This document shows, in pieces, positions 5,791 to 9,476 of a DNA stretch of 9,476 nucleotides. The notes beneath the pieces are model-generated. The model saw nothing but the letters and a program-made list of their open reading frames with translations. It was not told the origin of the DNA and searched no databases. The position numbers and the translations under genes are program-made. The DNA comes from Acidobacteriota bacterium (GTDB lineage: Bacteria; Acidobacteriota; HRBIN11). The stretch covers positions 1 through 9,476 of the forward strand of contig JAUQPV010000078.1 in NCBI GenBank assembly GCA_030550225.1, read 5' to 3'. Position 1 is the first letter of the stretch. Each line of letters begins with the position of its first letter.

Positions 5791-6975
5791 GTGCCATTGG
5801 GCCCCTTTTACATCGTCGATACGACCCTCCGAGAGGGCGAACAGTTCATCCATGCCTACTTCACGACCGACGACAAGGTTCGGATCGCCACGGCTTTGGA
5901 CCGATTTGGCGTCGAGTACATCGAACTGACGAACCCGGCGACCTCCCCCAAGAGTTTGGAGGACGTCCGGGCGATCTTGCGGCTCGGCCTGCGGAGTAAG
6001 GTCGTCGTCCACATCCGGTGTCATCGGGATGACGCCCTGCGGGCGATCGAGTCTGGGGCGCAGGGGATCAGCGTCTTCCTGGGCGTCTCGCCATATCTTC
6101 GACGGTTCAGTCACGGTCTGGACGTCGAGGCCGTCATCGACCGGGCCGCCGAGGTCCTGACCCTAATCCGGACGGAGGCCCCCCACGTCGAAACCCGGTT
6201 TTCGACGGAAGACACCTTTCGAAGCGCGTGGGCCGACGTATTCCGGGTCTATTTGGCCATCGACCGGTTAGGCGTCGTCCACCGCCTGGGCGTGGCCGAC
6301 ACGGTCGGCATCGCCACGCCATGGCAGGTCTATACGACGGTCCGGACGCTTCGACGGATGACCCGGGCCGACATTGAGTTTCACGGTCACGACGACACAG
6401 GCTGTGCCGTGGCCAACGCCTTGGCGGCCCTCCGGGCCGGGGCGACCCACATCAACACGACCGTCCTGGGCATCGGGGAGCGGGTCGGCATCACGCCTCT
6501 GGGCGGTTTCATCGCCCGGCTGTACACCCTCGACCGGGACCTCGTGCGCCGGAAGTACAACCTGGCCCTGCTTCCCGAGCTTGACCGGATGGTCGCCGAG
6601 ATCCTCGGTCTGGAAGTCCCCTTCAACAACTACATCACGGGTGCAGCCGCCTTTGCCCACAAGGCAGGGGTCCATACCAAAGCGGTCCTCCATCAGCCGG
6701 CCGTCTACGAAGTTCTGGACCCGGCTGACTTTGGCCTGAGTCGGTCCATCGCCATCGCCCACCGTCTGACGGGCTGGCATGCCATCAAGCTCCGGGCGAA
6801 CGAGCTCGGCCTGGACCTGACCGACGAGGAGGTGCGGCAAGTGACGGCCCAGGTAAAGGCCTTAGCCGACGAACGGCCTATCACGATCGAGGACGTGGAC
6901 GAGGCGCTGTACCGATGGGTCCAGGAACGGGTCCCGGTCCCCGTAGCCTCCAGGGGGCGGACCGATGGCGGCTAA
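5791..6975 (+). CDS. hcs: Homocitrate synthase (AAA lysine pathway)
   Basis: Seen: 394 residues from a GTG start, with GGGAGG five bases upstream. A DRE-TIM barrel opens with VDTTLREGEQF (9-19; R14, E15 catalytic). H74 follows (VVVHIRC), then RFSTEDTFRS (136-145), the metal-binding IEFHGHDDTGCA (195-206; H198, H200), LGIGERVGITPLGG (226-239), and HKAGVH (290-295). The overall sequence closely resembles, from memory, T. thermophilus homocitrate synthase, including FNNYITG and the region around HRLTGWHAIK. Known: the enzyme condenses acetyl-CoA with 2-oxoglutarate and is feedback-inhibited by lysine. It is first in a four-gene overlapping operon. The large leuA-type regulatory domain is absent, as in Thermus. 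Alternative: Re-citrate synthase, from the same superfamily and acting on oxaloacetate, cannot be fully excluded but fits less well. Confidence 0.88.
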   Translation: MPLGPFYIVDTTLREGEQFIHAYFTTDDKVRIATALDRFGVEYIELTNPATSPKSLEDVRAILRLGLRSKVVVHIRCHRDDALRAIESGAQGISVFLGVSPYLRRFSHGLDVEAVIDRAAEVLTLIRTEAPHVETRFSTEDTFRSAWADVFRVYLAIDRLGVVHRLGVADTVGIATPWQVYTTVRTLRRMTRADIEFHGHDDTGCAVANALAALRAGATHINTTVLGIGERVGITPLGGFIARLYTLDRDLVRRKYNLALLPELDRMVAEILGLEVPFNNYITGAAAFAHKAGVHTKAVLHQPAVYEVLDPADFGLSRSIAIAHRLTGWHAIKLRANELGLDLTDEEVRQVTAQVKALADERPITIEDVDEALYRWVQERVPVPVASRGRTDGG

Positions 6976-8266
6976 GACGTTTGCCGAGAAGGCCCTGGCC
7001 CGGGCCGCCGGGCGGACGGCCGTCACGGCCGGTGAGGTCGTGGACGTCCGGCCCGACGTCGTCCTCAGCCATGACAACACGGCGGCCATCGCCCAAATCT
7101 TTGCCAGCCTGGGCGTCCGGCGGGTCTGGGACCCCGACCGCATCGTCATCGTCCTCGACCACGCCGTACCCCCGCCGACGCCCCAGCATGCCCAGAACCA
7201 TGCCGAAATCCGCCGCTTCGTCCAAGCCCAGGGCCTTCGCCACTTCTACGAGGTCGGCCGTGGCATCTGCCATCAGGTCGTCAGCGAGGAGGCGCTCGTC
7301 CTGCCGGGCCAGGTGATCCTGGGAGCCGACAGTCACACGACCCACTACGGCTGGATGGGTGCCTTCGGGGCCGGCGTGGGCCGGTCCGAGGTGGCGGCCC
7401 TCTGGGCGACGGGAGAGCTGTGGCTCCGGGTCCCCGACAGCATGCGCATCGTCCTCCGGGGCCGGCTTCCCTTTGGCGTGACGACCAAGGACCTTTGCTT
7501 GAAAGTCCTTGGCGACCTCGGCGCCGATGGGGGTCTTTACCTGTCCGTCGAGTTTCACGGGCCGGCCCTGCGGGAGTGGAGCCTCGAGAGTCGGATGGTC
7601 ATTCCCAACATGATGGCCGAGTTCGGCGTCAAGAATGCCTATCTGCCGCCGGACGACGCCGTATTCGACTGGCTGGCCGAGCGGCTGGCCCGCCGGACGG
7701 GTCGTCCGATCCCCGAATGTCGGGATCGTATCTCGGCCGGCGCCCTGTATCCCGACCCGGGTGCCCGATACGTCGCCGAACACACGGTCGATTTAGACCG
7801 TCTGGAGCCTCTGGTAGCCTGTCCCCACGACGTGGACCAGGTACGGCCCCTTCGGGAGGTCGCTGGGACGCCCATCGACTATGCGTTCATCGGGACCTGC
7901 ACGAATGGGCGGATCGAAGACATCGCCGCGGCGGTCGAAGTCTTGCGGGGTCGGCGCGTCGCCCCGGGTGTGCGGCTTCTGGTCATTCCGGCGTCCCAGG
8001 TCGTCCTCCAGGAAGCCATCCGGCGGGGCTATCTGGCGACGCTCGTCGAGGCGGGTGCCATCATCGGTGTCCCCGGTTGCGGACCTTGCATGGGCAATCA
8101 CATGGGAATCCCAGCACCTGGTGAAGTCGTCATTACCTCGATGAACCGGAACTACCGGGGACGGATGGGGCCTCGGGATGTCGGAATCTACTTGGCAAGC
8201 CCGGCTGTCGTAGCCGCCAGCGCCGTGACGGGCGTCATCACCGATCCTCGGGAGGTCGTCGGATGA
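6965..8266 (+). CDS. lysT: Homoaconitase large subunit (aconitase/LeuC family)
   Basis: Seen: 433 residues. The three 4Fe-4S ligands are present: C312 in FIGTCTNGR, and C372 and C375 in GCGPCMG. Other family motifs are SHDNTA (35-40), DHAVPPPT (65-72), GADSHTTHYG (120-129), NRNYRGRMG (394-402) and YLASPAVVAASA (409-420). It is of the short, stand-alone type that pairs with a separate swivel subunit. Known: this family isomerises homocitrate, isopropylmalate or citrate, and large-subunit sequence alone does not settle which. Context (homocitrate synthase before, small subunit after) points to homoaconitase. The ATG overlaps hcs by 11 bp, with GGGGG upstream; the end overlaps the small subunit in ATGA. 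Alternative: isopropylmalate isomerase LeuC or a dual-function enzyme. Confidence 0.87.
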   Translation: MAAKTFAEKALARAAGRTAVTAGEVVDVRPDVVLSHDNTAAIAQIFASLGVRRVWDPDRIVIVLDHAVPPPTPQHAQNHAEIRRFVQAQGLRHFYEVGRGICHQVVSEEALVLPGQVILGADSHTTHYGWMGAFGAGVGRSEVAALWATGELWLRVPDSMRIVLRGRLPFGVTTKDLCLKVLGDLGADGGLYLSVEFHGPALREWSLESRMVIPNMMAEFGVKNAYLPPDDAVFDWLAERLARRTGRPIPECRDRISAGALYPDPGARYVAEHTVDLDRLEPLVACPHDVDQVRPLREVAGTPIDYAFIGTCTNGRIEDIAAAVEVLRGRRVAPGVRLLVIPASQVVLQEAIRRGYLATLVEAGAIIGVPGCGPCMGNHMGIPAPGEVVITSMNRNYRGRMGPRDVGIYLASPAVVAASAVTGVITDPREVVG

Positions 8267-8778
8267 CGGTGGTCCGAGGTCGCGTCTGGAAGTACGGCGA
8301 CAACGTCAGCACGGATCTCATCTTTCCGGGTCAATACACCTACACGCTCCGAGACCCTGACGAAATGGCCCGCCACGTCTTGGAGAACCTGGACCCCCGG
8401 TTTGCCCAAGAAGTCCGACCCGGGGACATCATCGTGGCCGGCCGCAACTGGGGCTGTGGGAGCTCTCGTGAGCAGGCCGTCACGGCCCTGAAGCACGCCG
8501 GGGTTTCGGCCATCATCGCTAAGTCCTTCGCTCGGATTTATTTTCGGAACGCCATTAACAACGGCCTTTTGCCCGTTATCTGCCCGGCGGCTGTCGAGGC
8601 CATCCAAGCTGGCGAGACGGTCGAGATCGACCTGCGGACATGGATCGTCCGATGCGCCGCTGGTGAGTTTCCCTTCGCACCGCTCTCGCCGACCGTCTTG
8701 GAGATTCTCCAGGCTGGTGGCCTAATCCCCTTACTCCGTCAGAAGCTGGGTGTGGCCTTACCGGAGGAACGTCCGTGA
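8263..8778 (+). CDS. lysU: Homoaconitase small (swivel) subunit (LeuD family)
   Basis: Seen: 171 residues. GRVWKYGDNVSTDLIFPGQYTYT starts the swivel domain, followed by VRPGDIIVAGRNWGCGSSREQA (about 52-73) and AIIAKSFARIYFRNAINNGLLPVI (about 84-107). The serine of GSSRE is the expected catalytic residue. Known: the small subunit completes the active site over the 4Fe-4S cluster, and the loop after the FPG(K/Q)Y position helps set substrate choice. Here that loop reads YTYT, neither the YLR(M/T) of isopropylmalate isomerases nor the YLVY of archaeal homoaconitases. The start codon overlaps the large-subunit stop (ATGA) and its own stop overlaps the next start (GTGA), so stoichiometric coupled translation is likely. 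Specificity rests on context. Confidence 0.87.
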   Translation: MTVVRGRVWKYGDNVSTDLIFPGQYTYTLRDPDEMARHVLENLDPRFAQEVRPGDIIVAGRNWGCGSSREQAVTALKHAGVSAIIAKSFARIYFRNAINNGLLPVICPAAVEAIQAGETVEIDLRTWIVRCAAGEFPFAPLSPTVLEILQAGGLIPLLRQKLGVALPEERP

Positions 8779-9476
8779 CCCAAGCCATCTTCGAGCGCCT
8801 TGAACCTCCGACGCGGGGCGAAGCCGTCCAGTTTCGGGACGGCCGAGTCATTGCGCCTGACCGGCCCATCGTCCCCTTCATCGAAGGGGACGGTATCGGC
8901 CCGGAGGTCATGCGGGCCGCCCGGCTCGTCCTCGACGCGGCCGTCCGCCTCGCCTACGGCGGCCGCCGGGAAATCGTCTGGTTCGAAGTCTACGCCAGTC
9001 AGAAGGCCCAGCGACACCTGGGGGAGCTCTTGCCGGCCGACACCCTGTGGGCCTTGCAGACATATCGGGTGGGCCTTAAAGGGCCGTTTACGACGGCGGC
9101 CGGCCCGCGGGGTCACCGGAGCCTCGTCGTGCGGATCCGTCAGTCGTTGGACCTTTATGCGTGTGTCCGTCCGATTCGGTATTTTCGGGGCGTCCCTTCG
9201 CCGCTTCGGGAGCCGGAGAAGGTGGACATGGTGGTGTTTCGGGAGAACACGGAGGACGTGTATGCGGGCCTGGAGTGGGCGGCGGGGAGCGAGGAGGCGA
9301 GGCGGCTTGGGGCGTGGCTGAGGGAGGCGTTGGGGGTCGAGGTGCGGGCGGACGCCGGGCTGGGGCTGAAGGCGATATCGGCGTATGGGAGCAAGCGGCT
9401 GGTGCGGGCGGCGTTGCGGTATGCGGTCGAGCGGGGGCGGCGGAGCGTGACGCTGGTCCACAAGGGGAACATCATG
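8775..9476 (+). CDS. icd: Isocitrate dehydrogenase-type enzyme, possible homoisocitrate dehydrogenase (3' end outside window)
   Basis: Seen: 234 codons without a stop, starting at GTG 8775 with a GTGA overlap and GGAGG ten bases upstream. The frame matches bacterial NADP-Icd end to end: IVPFIEGDGIGPEV (32-45), KGPFTT (102-107), RSLVVRIR (115-122), LDLYACVRPIRY (125-136), VFRENTEDVYAG (154-165) and LVHKGNIM at the end. In E. coli numbering S113, R119, R129, R153, Y160 and K230 are kept, but substrate-binding N115 is Val (V118). Known: Icd and homoisocitrate dehydrogenase are beta-decarboxylating dehydrogenases; known Thermus homoisocitrate dehydrogenase is of the shorter type. Inferred from position: it oxidises homoisocitrate to 2-oxoadipate, perhaps also isocitrate. 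Codon use flips from C-ending to G-ending at about 9145-9190. The cofactor-deciding residues lie outside the window. Confidence 0.85.
   Translation, partial: MTQAIFERLEPPTRGEAVQFRDGRVIAPDRPIVPFIEGDGIGPEVMRAARLVLDAAVRLAYGGRREIVWFEVYASQKAQRHLGELLPADTLWALQTYRVGLKGPFTTAAGPRGHRSLVVRIRQSLDLYACVRPIRYFRGVPSPLREPEKVDMVVFRENTEDVYAGLEWAAGSEEARRLGAWLREALGVEVRADAGLGLKAISAYGSKRLVRAALRYAVERGRRSVTLVHKGNIM

Noticed and set aside
5476..6114. Minus-strand 212-codon open frame crossing the promoter and the start of hcs
   Set aside because: It is antisense to a conserved gene, has no recognisable domain, and would overlap the promoter and leader.
6881..7783. Minus-strand 300-codon open frame inside the homoaconitase gene
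   Set aside because: A GC-rich antisense shadow with repetitive Gly/Asp/Pro composition; the plus-strand product has all iron-sulfur ligands.

Overview
This is a GC-rich bacterial window carrying compact, divergent gene blocks. The best taxonomic clue is a homocitrate synthase very like that of Thermus, followed by a two-subunit homoaconitase. This is the alpha-aminoadipate (AAA) route to lysine, found mainly in Deinococcus-Thermus and a scatter of other, often thermophilic, bacterial lineages. The codon style, encoded tRNA CCA ends and overlapping genes fit a thermophilic or deep-branching bacterium. I cannot name the phylum from the sequence.

Left block, 1-5050, all on the minus strand and read from right to left. 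A strong promoter (5022-5050) drives tRNA-His(GTG) and tRNA-Arg(TCG). Then come rapZ (nucleotide-binding regulatory ATPase), asnS (asparaginyl-tRNA synthetase), a soluble GAF/HD-GYP protein (probable cyclic-di-GMP phosphodiesterase) and a family 2 glycosyltransferase that runs off the window. rapZ is bracketed by two imperfect inverted-repeat elements of about 80-85 bp whose arms contain degenerate 7-8 bp units. One may also supply the asnS promoter.

Middle, 5025-5790. A VapB-like ribbon-helix-helix antitoxin is followed by an overlapping, truncated PIN-domain toxin. The toxin's premature stop codon lies inside the -10 box of the tRNA promoter. The 345 bp between vapB and the plus-strand operon hold a candidate vapB operator, a GC-rich hairpin, a near-consensus sigma-70 promoter, a 17 bp perfect inverted repeat at the start of transcription, and a leader with two long crossing stems just before the ribosome binding site.

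Right block, 5791-9476, plus strand. There are four translationally coupled genes, each overlapping the next: homocitrate synthase, homoaconitase large subunit, homoaconitase small subunit, and the first 234 residues of an NADP-isocitrate-dehydrogenase-type enzyme. Together they would take 2-oxoglutarate plus acetyl-CoA through homocitrate and homoisocitrate to 2-oxoadipate. The last gene is unusual: it belongs to the long Icd family rather than the short homoisocitrate dehydrogenase family, it has Val where Icd has its substrate-binding Asn, and its codon use changes sharply from C-ending to G-ending codons at about 9145-9190. No transposase, integrase or CRISPR array is seen.
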